From assembly GCA_040905045.1 (NCBI GenBank), contig JBBDSH010000073.1, forward strand, positions 1 to 64,000: a DNA stretch of 64,000 nt, given 5' to 3'. This document shows positions 25,717 to 34,774 of this stretch, in pieces (position 1 is the first letter of the stretch; each line of letters starts with the position of its first letter). Below the pieces are notes generated by a model. The model was not told the DNA's origin and ran no database searches. It saw only the letters and a list, made by a program, of their open reading frames with translations. Source of the stretch: JBBDSH01 sp040905045. GTDB taxonomy: Bacteria; Pseudomonadota; Gammaproteobacteria; Eutrophobiales; Eutrophobiaceae. The position numbers and the translations under genes were made by a program.

Positions 25717-26256
25717 ATGGAGTTCACCATTGATCGGAAGCCGCCGACAAGCGAAGAAATACTCGCGGAACAGCAGCGGCTCAACAACGCCGCCAGGCGG
25801 ATAAAAACACGGGATACGCTGATTACGTTCGTTTTGATCCTGCTTACCAGCGGCGTGGTAGCCATGGTCGTTTACTGGTCCACGGCCAGCTTCAAGTACG
25901 CAGCCATAGCGTTCAGTATTTTCCCCGTCATAGGTGTGATAATGGGGTTGGCGGGCCTGATAACCGTCATCGGTTTCCGCAGCAACGCCATGCAGGTGAT
26001 TGAACTGAAAAATAATCTGATCGCCCTGCTGCCTGTCGATTCCGGCAATGAGGACAGCATCCGGGAGCTGTGCCGGAAATACCCGCAGGTGGAGAATTAC
26101 CGCCGTCAGGTGGAGGATATGGGACGTGCCCTGGTCAACGGTGAACTGGCCATGTTCTGGGAATGGGACGCCAGTACCGGAGCGAAGTCGGCCAAGCAAC
26201 GGGCCTATTTCAATAATTCCGGCGGGGATGCCTCCGCCGATGCCAGTACCGCCTGA
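25717..26256 (+). CDS. Hypothetical membrane protein with two spans
   Basis: 179 residues from ATG 25717, preceded by agaggggg; TTG 25669 is an in-frame alternative. Residues about 36-85 form two close hydrophobic spans (LITFVLILLTSGVVAMVVY, then FSIFPVIGVIMGLAGLITVI). N- and C-terminal parts are soluble and charged; the C-terminal part is helical. No family recognised; probably an inner-membrane protein. Confidence 0.6.
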   Translation: MEFTIDRKPPTSEEILAEQQRLNNAARRIKTRDTLITFVLILLTSGVVAMVVYWSTASFKYAAIAFSIFPVIGVIMGLAGLITVIGFRSNAMQVIELKNNLIALLPVDSGNEDSIRELCRKYPQVENYRRQVEDMGRALVNGELAMFWEWDASTGAKSAKQRAYFNNSGGDASADASTA

Positions 26257-26289
26257 GAGCGGCTATACGATCTGTCTCATCTTTTTTTG

Positions 26290-26555
26290 GTTTTCAGCAA
26301 AATGTGTGGGTATCCGGAAAGGTAATAGTGGATCTCGCCAAGCCTGCCCCGGACTTGTTCCGGGGATCGCCAAGCCCGCAAAGTAAATATTGATGTTTAC
26401 CTCTTTGCGAACTTTGCGCGCTTGGCGAGATCCTTTTGAAAAATCTGCCCGGAAGACCGGGGTCGATTTCGCGTGAGACGGACGCAAAAAAATCCTGTCT
26501 ATCATAAAGTTGGCGCCCATGGCGAGCAGGATAACGCCCACAGATTCTTCTGATG
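26290..26555. repeat. ctcgccaag/ctttgcg repeat family (copy R2)
   Basis: Matches copy R1 over ggaaaggtaat, ggatctcgccaag, acctctttgcga, gagatccttttgaaaaa and later gcgagcaggata. A GC-rich palindrome (cctgccccgg ... ccgggg) sits at about 26342-26367, flanked by cgccaag on both sides, like a target duplication. Copy R1 lacks it at this place. The rest of 26257-26706 holds no gene. Confidence 0.78.
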
Positions 26556-26706
26556 ATTACTGGTAACACACATTCAGCGGCGAGCCGTGAAATCGCTCCG
26601 AATCGGTATTTCAAGGTTTGCTCCTTACCCCCTCCCTTATAAATCATTGATAATCCTTTGAGTTTCTTTACTATTATCGGCAGGTTATTGATACCGATGC
26701 CGATCC

Positions 26707-27951
26707 ATGAATGATACCAGAGAAGATGTGACCTTTCTTATCAGCGAGGCTGAAAAGGGGGACGTTTCGGCCCAGCTGACCCTGGCCGGCCTGTACGACT
26801 ATGGTTATGGTATTGCCAAGGACATGGGGCTGGCCGCGCAGTGGTATCTGGAGGCGGCGAGACGCGGTTCGGTCGAAGCCCAGGCCGCGATCGGCAGGCG
26901 CTATTTAAAGGGGGTCGGTGTCGACCAGGACTTTGAGCTGGCGTTTCAGTGGCTGGAAAAAGCCGCCGCGGCGGGGAATGCCGACGCCGTCGCCGATATT
27001 GCCTGGAGTTTTCAGAACGGCCTGGGCGTAAAACGGGATCTGGTCAAGGCCTTCGAGCATTACCAGCGGGCCGCGCAACTGGGTCATGCGCCTTCCCGCT
27101 ACAATCTCGGTTATATGGCCGCCAACGGCCTGGGTACGGAAAAGGATCATGAAGAGGCCTTGTACTGGTATCGGCTGGCGGCCGGGCAGGGCCATAAAAA
27201 GTCCCAGGTGAATCTGGGTCTTTTTTACGCCATGGGTATCGGCACGAAACGTGATGATATCGAGGCGGTGGAATGCTTCCGTCGCGCGGCCGAACAGGAT
27301 TATGCCAAGGGCCAGTACAATCTGGGTCGTATGTATGCCCGTGGTAACGGGGTTCCCAAGGATTTACACGAGGCCGCCAGATGGTATGCGCTGGCGGCGG
27401 AACAAGGGTATCAGCGGGCCCAGTACGATCTGGGATTGCTGTATTTGTCCGGCCGGGGCGTGGAGCAGGATTACGACATTGCCATGGAGTGGTTTTTAAA
27501 GGCAAGCTTGAATAATTACCCCAAGGCCAATTACCAGATAGGTCGCATGTATGAGGAAGGCCTGGGAGTGGAAGCCGATCCCGGAGAGGCGGCCGATTGG
27601 TACCATAAGGCGGCGGATCACAATTTTGACCGCGCCCAGTACCGGCTCGGGAATCTGTATTTCAGCGGCGAGGGTGTGGAACAGGATTACGAAACCGCCT
27701 GGCAATATTATCTGAAAGCGGCCGAGCAGGGCTACCAGCCCGCCCAGTACCGTCTCGGCGTTCTGTATCGGCAGGGATGGGGTGTTCCCAAGGATCTGGT
27801 ACGTTCCTATGCCTGGTTATACGTGGCGGCGGAGACCAATCACATCACGGCCCTGCGGGCCCTCAACAAGGTGCGGGAAAGGCTGAACTACATGCAGGTA
27901 ATCGAGGCGGACAAGCTCGGCAAGCAATACCGTGCCGAATACGGCCTCTGA
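26707..27951 (+). CDS. Sel1-repeat (TPR-like) protein
   Basis: 414 residues made of about ten Sel1-like repeats of 36 residues; each has the pattern A-x2-LG-x2-Y-x2-G-x-GV-x-D-x4-A-x2-W-x3-AA. Such solenoids are protein-protein scaffolds in signalling or envelope complexes. No signal peptide is evident at the N-terminus (MNDTREDVTFLISEAEKGD), so it is probably cytosolic. The partner is unknown. Confidence 0.9.
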   Translation: MNDTREDVTFLISEAEKGDVSAQLTLAGLYDYGYGIAKDMGLAAQWYLEAARRGSVEAQAAIGRRYLKGVGVDQDFELAFQWLEKAAAAGNADAVADIAWSFQNGLGVKRDLVKAFEHYQRAAQLGHAPSRYNLGYMAANGLGTEKDHEEALYWYRLAAGQGHKKSQVNLGLFYAMGIGTKRDDIEAVECFRRAAEQDYAKGQYNLGRMYARGNGVPKDLHEAARWYALAAEQGYQRAQYDLGLLYLSGRGVEQDYDIAMEWFLKASLNNYPKANYQIGRMYEEGLGVEADPGEAADWYHKAADHNFDRAQYRLGNLYFSGEGVEQDYETAWQYYLKAAEQGYQPAQYRLGVLYRQGWGVPKDLVRSYAWLYVAAETNHITALRALNKVRERLNYMQVIEADKLGKQYRAEYGL

Positions 27952-27989
27952 GGATCATCATTAGCCCGCATATTGCACGAGGCCGCTGC

Positions 27990-28015
27990 AAAAGAAAACC
28001 CCGCATTGAGCGGGG
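27990..28015 (-). terminator. Rho-independent terminator of the cold-shock gene
   Basis: ccccgc (27999-28004) pairs with gcgggg (28010-28015) around attga. Read on the minus strand the hairpin is followed by ttttctttt. It sits 35 bases past the stop of the cold-shock gene. Confidence 0.85.
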
Positions 28016-28049
28016 CTTGAAGCAGGTTTTCTGTACGTATTGTTCTCGT

Positions 28050-28256
28050 TTAATTCTTTATGGAAACGCGCGCCGCCTGAGGCCCCTTGGGGCTGTCCTG
28101 AACCTCGAATTCGACCTGCTGACCCTCTGCCAGGGTCTTGAATCCTTCACCCTCGATAGCGGAAAAATGAACGAAGACATCATCACCTCCGTCCGAAGGT
28201 GAAATAAAGCCATAACCTTTGGACTCATTAAACCACTTTACTGTACCAGTAGCCAT
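28050..28256 (-). CDS. CspA-family cold-shock protein
   Basis: 68 residues with both RNA-binding motifs: KGYGFISP and VFVHFSAI. The OB-fold protein binds single-stranded RNA or DNA and melts mRNA structure. Length and sequence are typical of CspA/CspE paralogues; I cannot say whether it is cold-inducible. A T-tailed terminator follows. Confidence 0.95.
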   Translation of the reverse strand: MATGTVKWFNESKGYGFISPSDGGDDVFVHFSAIEGEGFKTLAEGQQVEFEVQDSPKGPQAARVSIKN

Positions 28257-28645
28257 GTAACTAACCTCTGAAAAAATGAATGTTGAATTGCAGATCAGAT
28301 AAAGGTTGTACAGAAGGCACCGGTAAGGACGCTACTGACAATCACCATACCTATTTGCAACCCCGCCAGTTTAACCGAGAAATTATGAAATGGGTACTCG
28401 TTGCAGTGAAATATCAGCCTCGCCGGGAATTCCGGTCTGGCATGAATTGTGATTGTATAAAAACGGCGAAAGGATTTGCATTGATGCGTATACAGCCGCC
28501 GGTCTGCATTGTGCCGGCCCCATGTTTCCGGATGCATGGAAAGGTGATAGGCCGGCACGCACAGAAGGAATGCAGTCCAGGCGGCGTTGCAACGGATATC
28601 CCGGCATCGGTATGCGGGCTGATTTCCGGGAACCCAGGACGGTAA
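28257..28645. other. 389-base intergenic region before the cold-shock gene
   Basis: No reading frame here looks like a protein. The part next to the cold-shock ATG may be its 5' leader, which is often long and structured in this family. I see no repeat unit and no clear promoter. Confidence 0.5.
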
Positions 28646-29107
28646 TCAGGTGATGATTCTCGGGGCGTCTTCTTCGCCCTCGTTTTCGTTAACGTCCATA
28701 ACATCAACCTCGAAATGCAGGCGCTCGCCGGCCAGGGGATGATTGAAATCCAGGATGACGGATTCATCCATGACCTCTTTTACCTGCACCACCATGGGGC
28801 CCTTTTCGGTTTCCACCCGAAACTGCATGCCCGGTTCGACCTTGTCCACGTTGGCAAACGTCTCCCTCGATACAGTCTGGATCATTTCGTCATTACGCTG
28901 ACCGTAGGCTTCCTCCGGTTCCACGGTGACCTGGACATTATCGCCGCTCGCATGGCCGTCCAGCGCCTTTTCCAGGCCCGGAATGATGTTCCCGGAGCCG
29001 TGTTCATACTGCAGGGGATCCTGGCCCTGGGAACTGTCGATGACCTCGCCCTGGTCATCGGTCAGTGTGTAATGGATGGAGACAACTGCGCCTGAACTGA
29101 TTTTCAT
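28646..29107 (-). CDS. FKBP-type prolyl isomerase, SlyD-like
   Basis: 153 residues. The split FKBP domain is seen in VSIHYTLTDDQGEVIDSS and QYEHGSGNIIPGLEKAL, with the insert-in-flap chaperone domain between, then DFNHPLAGERLHFEV. This is the SlyD arrangement, but the His/Cys-rich metal-binding tail of E. coli SlyD is missing. Cytosolic folding helper. A second protein of this type, exported, is at 36871-37374. Confidence 0.9.
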   Translation of the reverse strand: MKISSGAVVSIHYTLTDDQGEVIDSSQGQDPLQYEHGSGNIIPGLEKALDGHASGDNVQVTVEPEEAYGQRNDEMIQTVSRETFANVDKVEPGMQFRVETEKGPMVVQVKEVMDESVILDFNHPLAGERLHFEVDVMDVNENEGEEDAPRIIT

Positions 29108-29300
29108 AAAAATACACCTTGTTTATCACTGTTTTCCCAGTCTAGCCCATGGTACCGGCGACAGCAACCGATGGCCGGGATATCCGCTTTGATCGGCGCG
29201 GGACGCCCCGGGGCTGGCGCCGGCCGGGGATGCCGATTACTATGACCGGCGCGTTTGGCGGCTGCCGGCGAGTCAAAACAAAAACACTGGAGATAAAGTA

Positions 29301-29831
29301 ATGAACCGAATGATACAGTTGACGATGATCCTGCTGCTTCTGGCTCCCGCTCTGGTAACGGCTCACGGGCCTTCCAGACAGAAAGTGGTGGAGGAAATCG
29401 AAATCAGCGCATCACCGGACAAGGTATGGGCAATAGTGAGTGAATTCTGCTCCATCAAGGACTGGCATCCCATGGTGACGGCCTGTGAGAGCGACAAGGG
29501 CACCGCGGTGGATTCCGTACGCGTCATTACCCTGGAAAACGGTGCCGCCGTAAAAGAAAAGCTGGCCAGGCATTTCCCCGATCGCCGCCGCTTGCAGTAC
29601 ATGATGATCGAGCCCAGTCCCGAGGCCTTTCCCATTAATACTCATGGCACCGGCATTATCGTCAAGGAAGGTGCAGAGGGCGGTGCCGTCGTCGAATGGA
29701 AAGGGGCCTTCTACCGCGCCTTCCCGGGACCAAATCCGCCACCGGAACTGTCCGATGAAGCCGGGCGGGAGAAGATAACGGCCTTTTATCGCAGCGGACT
29801 GGAGAACCTGAAACAACTGGCGGAGCAATAA
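29301..29831 (+). CDS. Exported SRPBCC-family protein
   Basis: 176 residues: signal peptide (MIQLTMILLLLAPALVTAHG), then a START/polyketide-cyclase-like fold beginning VEEIEISASPDKVWAIVSEF with DWHPMV, a hydrophobic-ligand-binding barrel. ggag precedes ATG 29301. It is followed after ten bases by an exported beta-propeller protein, so the two are likely one operon. Ligand unknown. Confidence 0.82.
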   Translation: MNRMIQLTMILLLLAPALVTAHGPSRQKVVEEIEISASPDKVWAIVSEFCSIKDWHPMVTACESDKGTAVDSVRVITLENGAAVKEKLARHFPDRRRLQYMMIEPSPEAFPINTHGTGIIVKEGAEGGAVVEWKGAFYRAFPGPNPPPELSDEAGREKITAFYRSGLENLKQLAEQ

Positions 29832-29841
29832 ACAGTCCGCC

Positions 29842-30801
29842 ATGCTTCGCTCTTTCTTCCTGTTGTCCGGCATACTGATTCCGGTTGTCTTCAGCGGCAA
29901 CACGGTTGCCGGGCCCCTGGCCTGGATCACCAATCAGGGCGCGGATAATGTTTCCGTTATCGATACGGCCGATAATAAAGTCCTGGATACCGTTGCGGTG
30001 GGGCACCGGCCGGCAGGTGTCGCCGTTGCCTCCGATGGCAGCCGCGTTTACGTCACCAATCCGGAAAGCCGGGACGTTTCCGTGCTCAATGGCCGTAACA
30101 GGGACCTGATAGCCACCGTTGCCGTCGGTGACGGCCCGCTGGCCATCGCCATCGGGCCCCATGACCGTTATGTCTATATTGCCGACTGGTACCGGCATGT
30201 GGTGTCGATACTGGATGCGAAAAGCATGAAGATTGTGGATGCCATTAAAGTCGGCCGTTCCCCCTCGGGACTGGCCGTCGGTCCCGACGGGCGTATTCTC
30301 TATGTCGCCAATCGTGACGATAACAATGTCATGCTGGTGGATCTGGAGTCGCGCGAAGTGATGGCAACCATCGGGGTGGGGACGGCGCCTTTCGGCATTA
30401 CCCTGGCCCCGAACCGGCGCGAACTTTACACGGCCAATGTCCGCAGCGGTGATGTCAGTATCATTGACCTGGATCAGCGCCGGCTCGAAGCGACGGTCAA
30501 GGTCGGCCTTTTCCCTTATGCCATAGCCTATGACGAACCGCGATCGCGGATCTACGTAACCAATCAGCGTGACGGTTCCGTCTCGGTGATTGATCTCGAT
30601 GAACGTAATGTAATCGCGACGGTAATTACCGGTGAATACCCGGAAGGACTGTCTCTGCACCCGGACGGTAATCGTCTTTACGTTGCCAACTGGTTCGACG
30701 GCATGGTCTCCGTTATTGATACGACAACCCTGAAGACAATCGACGAGATTGAGACGGATGAAGGCAGCCGTGCCTACGGGCTTTTCATCGCTCCCCGCTG
30801 A
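29842..30801 (+). CDS. Exported YVTN beta-propeller protein
   Basis: 319 residues with a signal peptide and about seven repeats of the type VAVGxxPxGxAxxxDGxxxYVxNxxxxxVSVID. This is the YVTN beta-propeller family, periplasmic or surface proteins often near c cytochromes and quinoprotein dehydrogenases. Second gene of the pair with the SRPBCC protein. Specific role unknown. Confidence 0.9.
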   Translation: MLRSFFLLSGILIPVVFSGNTVAGPLAWITNQGADNVSVIDTADNKVLDTVAVGHRPAGVAVASDGSRVYVTNPESRDVSVLNGRNRDLIATVAVGDGPLAIAIGPHDRYVYIADWYRHVVSILDAKSMKIVDAIKVGRSPSGLAVGPDGRILYVANRDDNNVMLVDLESREVMATIGVGTAPFGITLAPNRRELYTANVRSGDVSIIDLDQRRLEATVKVGLFPYAIAYDEPRSRIYVTNQRDGSVSVIDLDERNVIATVITGEYPEGLSLHPDGNRLYVANWFDGMVSVIDTTTLKTIDEIETDEGSRAYGLFIAPR

Positions 30802-30848
30802 CCCGTTCGGCGGGATTGAACACGGATCTGGAACACTTATCGGGAATT

Positions 30849-31340
30849 TCAGGAGTAGTCGATGGCGACCACCACGTATTCGCGCCGCCCTTCGGGCGTA
30901 TTTACGCTGACCTCGTCATCCACGCATTTCCCCAGGATGGCACGGGTAAGCGGCGCGTCGATGCTGATATGGCCGGCATCGTGATCCAGCTCGTCGGCGC
31001 CGACAATGCGATAACGACATTCATTGCCGTCCTCGTCTTCCAGGGTGACGCGGGCGCCGAAGAACACCCGCGTATTGTCGCTGACCTGATCCACCACCTT
31101 AAGTGATGGCATGCGTTTCTGCAGGTAGCGGATACGGCCGTCGATTCCGCGCAGTTCCTTTTTGCGATAGATGTATTCGGCGTTTTCCGAGCGGTCGCCT
31201 TCGGCCGCCGCCGCGGCCAGGGCACGGGTGACCCCGGCGCGCCGTTCCCATAACTGTTTCAGTTCTTCTTCCAGGCGTTTGTATCCCCCGGGCGTGATAT
31301 GGGGGGAGGAACGTGGTGAAGGTGGCCGCCAGCGTGACAT
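30849..31340 (-). CDS. greB: Transcription elongation factor GreB
   Basis: 163 residues. The N-terminal coiled coil (YKRLEEELKQLWERR ... EGDRSENAEYIYRKKELR) carries the acidic tip and the C-terminal FKBP-like domain has VTLEDEDG and ISIDAPLTRAILGK. The YIYRKKEL sequence and basic patch favour GreB over GreA. GreB promotes RNA cleavage in backtracked polymerase. ATG 31340 is preferred because GreB proteins begin close to the TPGGYKRLEEE segment; ATG 31379 would add 13 residues. Confidence 0.93.
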   Translation of the reverse strand: MSRWRPPSPRSSPHITPGGYKRLEEELKQLWERRAGVTRALAAAAAEGDRSENAEYIYRKKELRGIDGRIRYLQKRMPSLKVVDQVSDNTRVFFGARVTLEDEDGNECRYRIVGADELDHDAGHISIDAPLTRAILGKCVDDEVSVNTPEGRREYVVVAIDYS

Positions 31341-31423
31341 AATGGGATAATCAAAAATTGCCAAGGAGTTAATAACCATGCCATGGTAATCATAACAATC
31401 CGAACACATTTTTGTCCCGTCCC

Positions 31424-32593
31424 ATGAATAAACCGCTTAATCCTGTCTTCTCCGGCCTGCCGACCACCATCTTTACCGTCATGTCGGATCTGGCCAATGA
31501 ATACGAGGCGATCAACCTGGGCCAGGGCTTTCCCGACACGGACGGACCGGAAAGGCTGCGCCGGGCGGCGGCCCGGGCGATCATCGATGGTCCCAATCAG
31601 TATCCCCAGAGCCGGGGCACCGCGGAACTGCGCCGCGCCGTGGCGGAACACGACCGCCGCTTTTATGGAATTGATTTCGACTGGCGGGAGGAAGTGATCG
31701 TGACTTCCGGTGCTACCGAGGCGCTGGCCGCATGCCTGTTTTCGGTTGTCGGGGAAGGCGACGAGGTGATCGTCCTGGAACCGGCCTATGATTCCTATGC
31801 TCCCATTATCCGCGCCGCCGGCGGTGTGCCGCGTTTCCTGCAGTTGCAAACTCCCGACTGGCACCTCGATATGGAAGCATTGGCAGCCGCGATTAACGAG
31901 CGGACCGGGGCGATCATGCTCAATTCACCCATGAACCCCGCCGGCAAGGTTTTTACCGAACAGGAACTGTCGTTAATCGCGGAACTGGCCTGTCGGCACG
32001 ATCTCTATGTCATTTGTGACGAGGTTTATGAACATCTCACGTTTGATCGCTGCAGGCATATACCATTGATCACGTTTCCCGGTATGCGGGATCGTTGCAT
32101 GCGTATCGGTTCGGCGGGCAAGACCTTTTCCCTGACCGGCTGGAAGGTGGGGTATATATGCGCCGGCCGTGAACTGGCCGATACCATCGCCCGTGCCCAT
32201 CAGTTTCTTACCTTTACCACCGCGCCGGCCCTGCAGCATGCCGTCACCCTGGGGCTGGACAGCGACGACGGCTATTTTCATGACCTGGCCGCGGATATGC
32301 AATCGCGCAGGGACATCCTGGCGCAGGGACTCGAGAAAATCGGTTTTACACTGCTGCCTTGCCAGGGTACGTATTTTTTAGTGGTGGATTACTCACGTCT
32401 GGATGACTCGCGCAGCGACGAGGCCTTCTGCCGAACCATCACCATGGAAGCGGGCGTTGCCGCCATTCCGCTGAGTGCCTTCTACCAGTCCGGTGCTGCT
32501 TCGGCGCCGCGTAACCTGATCCGGTTCTGTTTCTGCAAGAAGCCGGAAATCCTGAAGGAAGCCGTAAACCGGTTGAGTGATTACCTGGGGTAA
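31424..32593 (+). CDS. Class I aminotransferase (methionine/kynurenine type)
   Basis: 389 residues of fold-type I PLP enzymes. YPQSRGTAELRRAVA, the NSPMNPAGKVF Asn loop, the CDEVYEHL Asp, and the Schiff-base Lys in GSAGKTFSLTGWKVGY are present. This set resembles YbdL-type methionine aminotransferases and kynurenine aminotransferases. ATG 31424 is chosen over the upstream TTG 31412. Divergent from greB. Confidence 0.9.
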   Translation: MNKPLNPVFSGLPTTIFTVMSDLANEYEAINLGQGFPDTDGPERLRRAAARAIIDGPNQYPQSRGTAELRRAVAEHDRRFYGIDFDWREEVIVTSGATEALAACLFSVVGEGDEVIVLEPAYDSYAPIIRAAGGVPRFLQLQTPDWHLDMEALAAAINERTGAIMLNSPMNPAGKVFTEQELSLIAELACRHDLYVICDEVYEHLTFDRCRHIPLITFPGMRDRCMRIGSAGKTFSLTGWKVGYICAGRELADTIARAHQFLTFTTAPALQHAVTLGLDSDDGYFHDLAADMQSRRDILAQGLEKIGFTLLPCQGTYFLVVDYSRLDDSRSDEAFCRTITMEAGVAAIPLSAFYQSGAASAPRNLIRFCFCKKPEILKEAVNRLSDYLG

Positions 32594-32601
32594 GGCGAAT
32601 A

Positions 32602-33141
32602 TCAGGAGGGATTCGAGGTTTTTTTCTGGCCGCTGCGTTTGGCGGGTTTCCGGGGCTGCAGGGTAAACCAGTATTCCGGTGTGATCTCGTGGGTGTAATC
32701 GGCTTCTTCTACCAGAAGATGCGATGTAGTACTGGGGATTGATGCGAGCTCGACTCTGACGCCTTCCGATTTCAGATGGCGGACCAGTTCGATGTAATCG
32801 GAATCGCCGGACATGATAATGATGGTATCCACCTTGCTGGCCAGTTGCATGGCCTTGATGGTCAGCGGGATGTCGGCGCTCTTGTGACAGGGGCGCACGG
32901 ACCCATGGTAATTCTGGTGCAGCCGTTCTTCCAGTTTCGAAGAGATATTCTTGCCCTCCCGGAAATAGACCATGCGGTTCAGACCGCGATTGTCGAGCAG
33001 TTTCGGGATGAGGGTATCGAAGTTCAGCATGGTATGAGGATCACCGGTCACTTCGTGGATGCTGCGTTCGATGTTATTGCCGTCCACCAGTACGGCGACG
33101 GACTGGATGATTTTTACATCTTCGGGGCGGCTCTGGTTCAT
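32602..33141 (-). CDS. NYN-domain (LabA-like) protein
   Basis: 179 residues with the PIN-like NYN fold: VAVLVDGNNIERS at the start, KSADIPLTIKAMQLA in the middle and IIMSGDSDYIELVRHLK. The conserved Asp residues could bind metal for RNA cleavage. It ends with a basic tail (RKPAKRSGQKK) consistent with nucleic-acid binding. Convergent with the aminotransferase gene. Confidence 0.88.
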   Translation of the reverse strand: MNQSRPEDVKIIQSVAVLVDGNNIERSIHEVTGDPHTMLNFDTLIPKLLDNRGLNRMVYFREGKNISSKLEERLHQNYHGSVRPCHKSADIPLTIKAMQLASKVDTIIIMSGDSDYIELVRHLKSEGVRVELASIPSTTSHLLVEEADYTHEITPEYWFTLQPRKPAKRSGQKKTSNPS

Positions 33142-33252
33142 GCGGACAGGCTACCATGTAATGTCCGTAAAGTCACAGCTGTCATACGGTCGGGTTAATC
33201 GAGATTACTGATATGATAGAATGAATTTTTAATCTGTCATGTTTATTCCGTA

Positions 33253-34578
33253 ATGGTTACGCCGAGACAAAGATCTCCCTGGAATATAAAAGAGGTGCCG
33301 GAGGAAACAGCCCGGCCTTCCAGGATAGTCATGCACTGTCCCGACATTACACTCAAGGGAAAAAACCAGGACGTCTTTCAGCATCAACTGGTGGAAAACA
33401 TCCGCCGGCGGTTACACGGTCTGGGCATGGACTGGCCGGTCTATTCCGCCCGCGGCCGGGTCTACATCGATAGCGGCGGCCGCGATCGCGAAACCATCCG
33501 GACGGTTCTCAATGCCATGGCGGACACGGCCGGTATCACCTCCATGGCGGCGGCTGTCTGGCTGCAGCCCGCGCGTTTATGGAGCAGCGGCAATGAACTC
33601 AACTGGCCGTTGATCGAAGACGCCATGGTGGAGATGGCGGCGGAGACCTATCAATCCGGACGCAGCTTCTCGGTACGCGTCAATCGTGTCGACAAATCCC
33701 TGCCGGGGCGCAGCCAGGACATGGAGGCCCGCCTGGGAAGAGTGATACGCGAAAGGACGGACTGGGATGATGTCAACCTGAAAAACCCGGATCGGACGTT
33801 TTACATCGACGCCTACCCGGACGGCCTGTATCTCTATTCCGACAAGCGTCCCGGTATCGGCGGTTTGCCCGTGGGTACCGGCGGCCGTCTGCTGGCTTTA
33901 CTGTCCGGCGGAATCGATTCGCCGGTGGCCGCGTTCATGATGGCCAAGCGGGGCTGCAGCATCGATTTGTTTCATATGACCGCTTCACATCTGGCGGGTT
34001 CCCGCATGGAGGAATCGGTGGTTTTCCGGCTGGCCCGGGAAATCAGCCGCTTCAGCCTGCGTACACGATTGTACACCGCTCCCTATACGTATTTTGATCT
34101 GGCATTGCAGGATCGCAAGAGCGGTTACGAGTTGGTGTTATTCCGTCGTTTTCTTATGAGCATGGCGGAACAACTGGCCCGGCGTATCGGTGCCGGCGCC
34201 CTGGTAACCGGCGACAGTCTCGGCCAGGTTGCATCGCAGACCATGGAAAACCTGACTGCCGCGTCACAGCATATTCAGATACCCGTTATGCGGCCCCTGA
34301 TCGGCATGAACAAGCAGGAGATCATCGCTCAGGCACGCTCCATCGGTACCTACGACATTTCTATTCAGCCCTACAAGGATTGCTGTGCCCTGATCGGACA
34401 GAATCCCAGGACGCGTTCCCGGCATGAGCAACTGCAACACCTGGAAGAGCATGTATTCGATGATTACGACAGGATGGTCGAGGATACCTTCCGGGATATG
34501 ATGTGTTACGAATTCCGATGCGGTGAGTTCACCGGAGTCACGGAATCGGACAAGGCCGATTCGGCACATGAATCATAA
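33253..34578 (+). CDS. thiI: tRNA 4-thiouridine synthetase ThiI, without rhodanese domain
   Basis: 441 residues: N-terminal ferredoxin-like and THUMP domains (DITLKGKNQDVFQHQL onward), then a PP-loop ATPase domain with LLALLSGGIDSPVAAFMM. After CCALIGQNPRTRS the protein ends without the C-terminal rhodanese domain carried by the E. coli enzyme. Rhodanese-free ThiI works with a dedicated cysteine desulfurase in some bacteria. A role in thiazole synthesis would therefore need a separate sulfurtransferase; only tRNA thiolation is well supported. Confidence 0.9.
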   Translation: MVTPRQRSPWNIKEVPEETARPSRIVMHCPDITLKGKNQDVFQHQLVENIRRRLHGLGMDWPVYSARGRVYIDSGGRDRETIRTVLNAMADTAGITSMAAAVWLQPARLWSSGNELNWPLIEDAMVEMAAETYQSGRSFSVRVNRVDKSLPGRSQDMEARLGRVIRERTDWDDVNLKNPDRTFYIDAYPDGLYLYSDKRPGIGGLPVGTGGRLLALLSGGIDSPVAAFMMAKRGCSIDLFHMTASHLAGSRMEESVVFRLAREISRFSLRTRLYTAPYTYFDLALQDRKSGYELVLFRRFLMSMAEQLARRIGAGALVTGDSLGQVASQTMENLTAASQHIQIPVMRPLIGMNKQEIIAQARSIGTYDISIQPYKDCCALIGQNPRTRSRHEQLQHLEEHVFDDYDRMVEDTFRDMMCYEFRCGEFTGVTESDKADSAHES

Positions 34579-34644
34579 AACAATATTCAGAGGTCACAGA
34601 GAATGGTCGGGAATTGTGTTTGATCGCAGGGTCTCAGAAAATTG

Positions 34645-34770
34645 TTAATCTCGCCAAGCGCGCAAAGTTCGCAAAGGATAAAAGTCTATGATTCCTTTGC
34701 GTGCTTGGCGATCTTGGCGAGATCCGCCACTACTCTGCCAGATACCTACAAATTTTGCCAAAGAGCCTTA
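34645..34770. repeat. ctcgccaag/ctttgcg repeat family (copy R3, inverted)
   Basis: In reverse complement this matches copy R1 from its first bases (ttaaggctctttgg) through ggatctcgccaag and the ctttgcg-rich palindrome. It lacks the GC-rich insert seen in the other two copies. It fills the gap between two convergent genes. Confidence 0.8.
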
Positions 34771-34774
34771 ATAT

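Noticed and set aside
25528..26199. 223-codon minus-strand frame near the two-span membrane gene
   Set aside because: Composed partly of repeat DNA and antisense to a gene with a good ribosome site; no domain.
28280..28645. Plus-strand frame of 121 codons before the SlyD-like gene
   Set aside because: No ribosome site, no domain, and composition of noncoding DNA.
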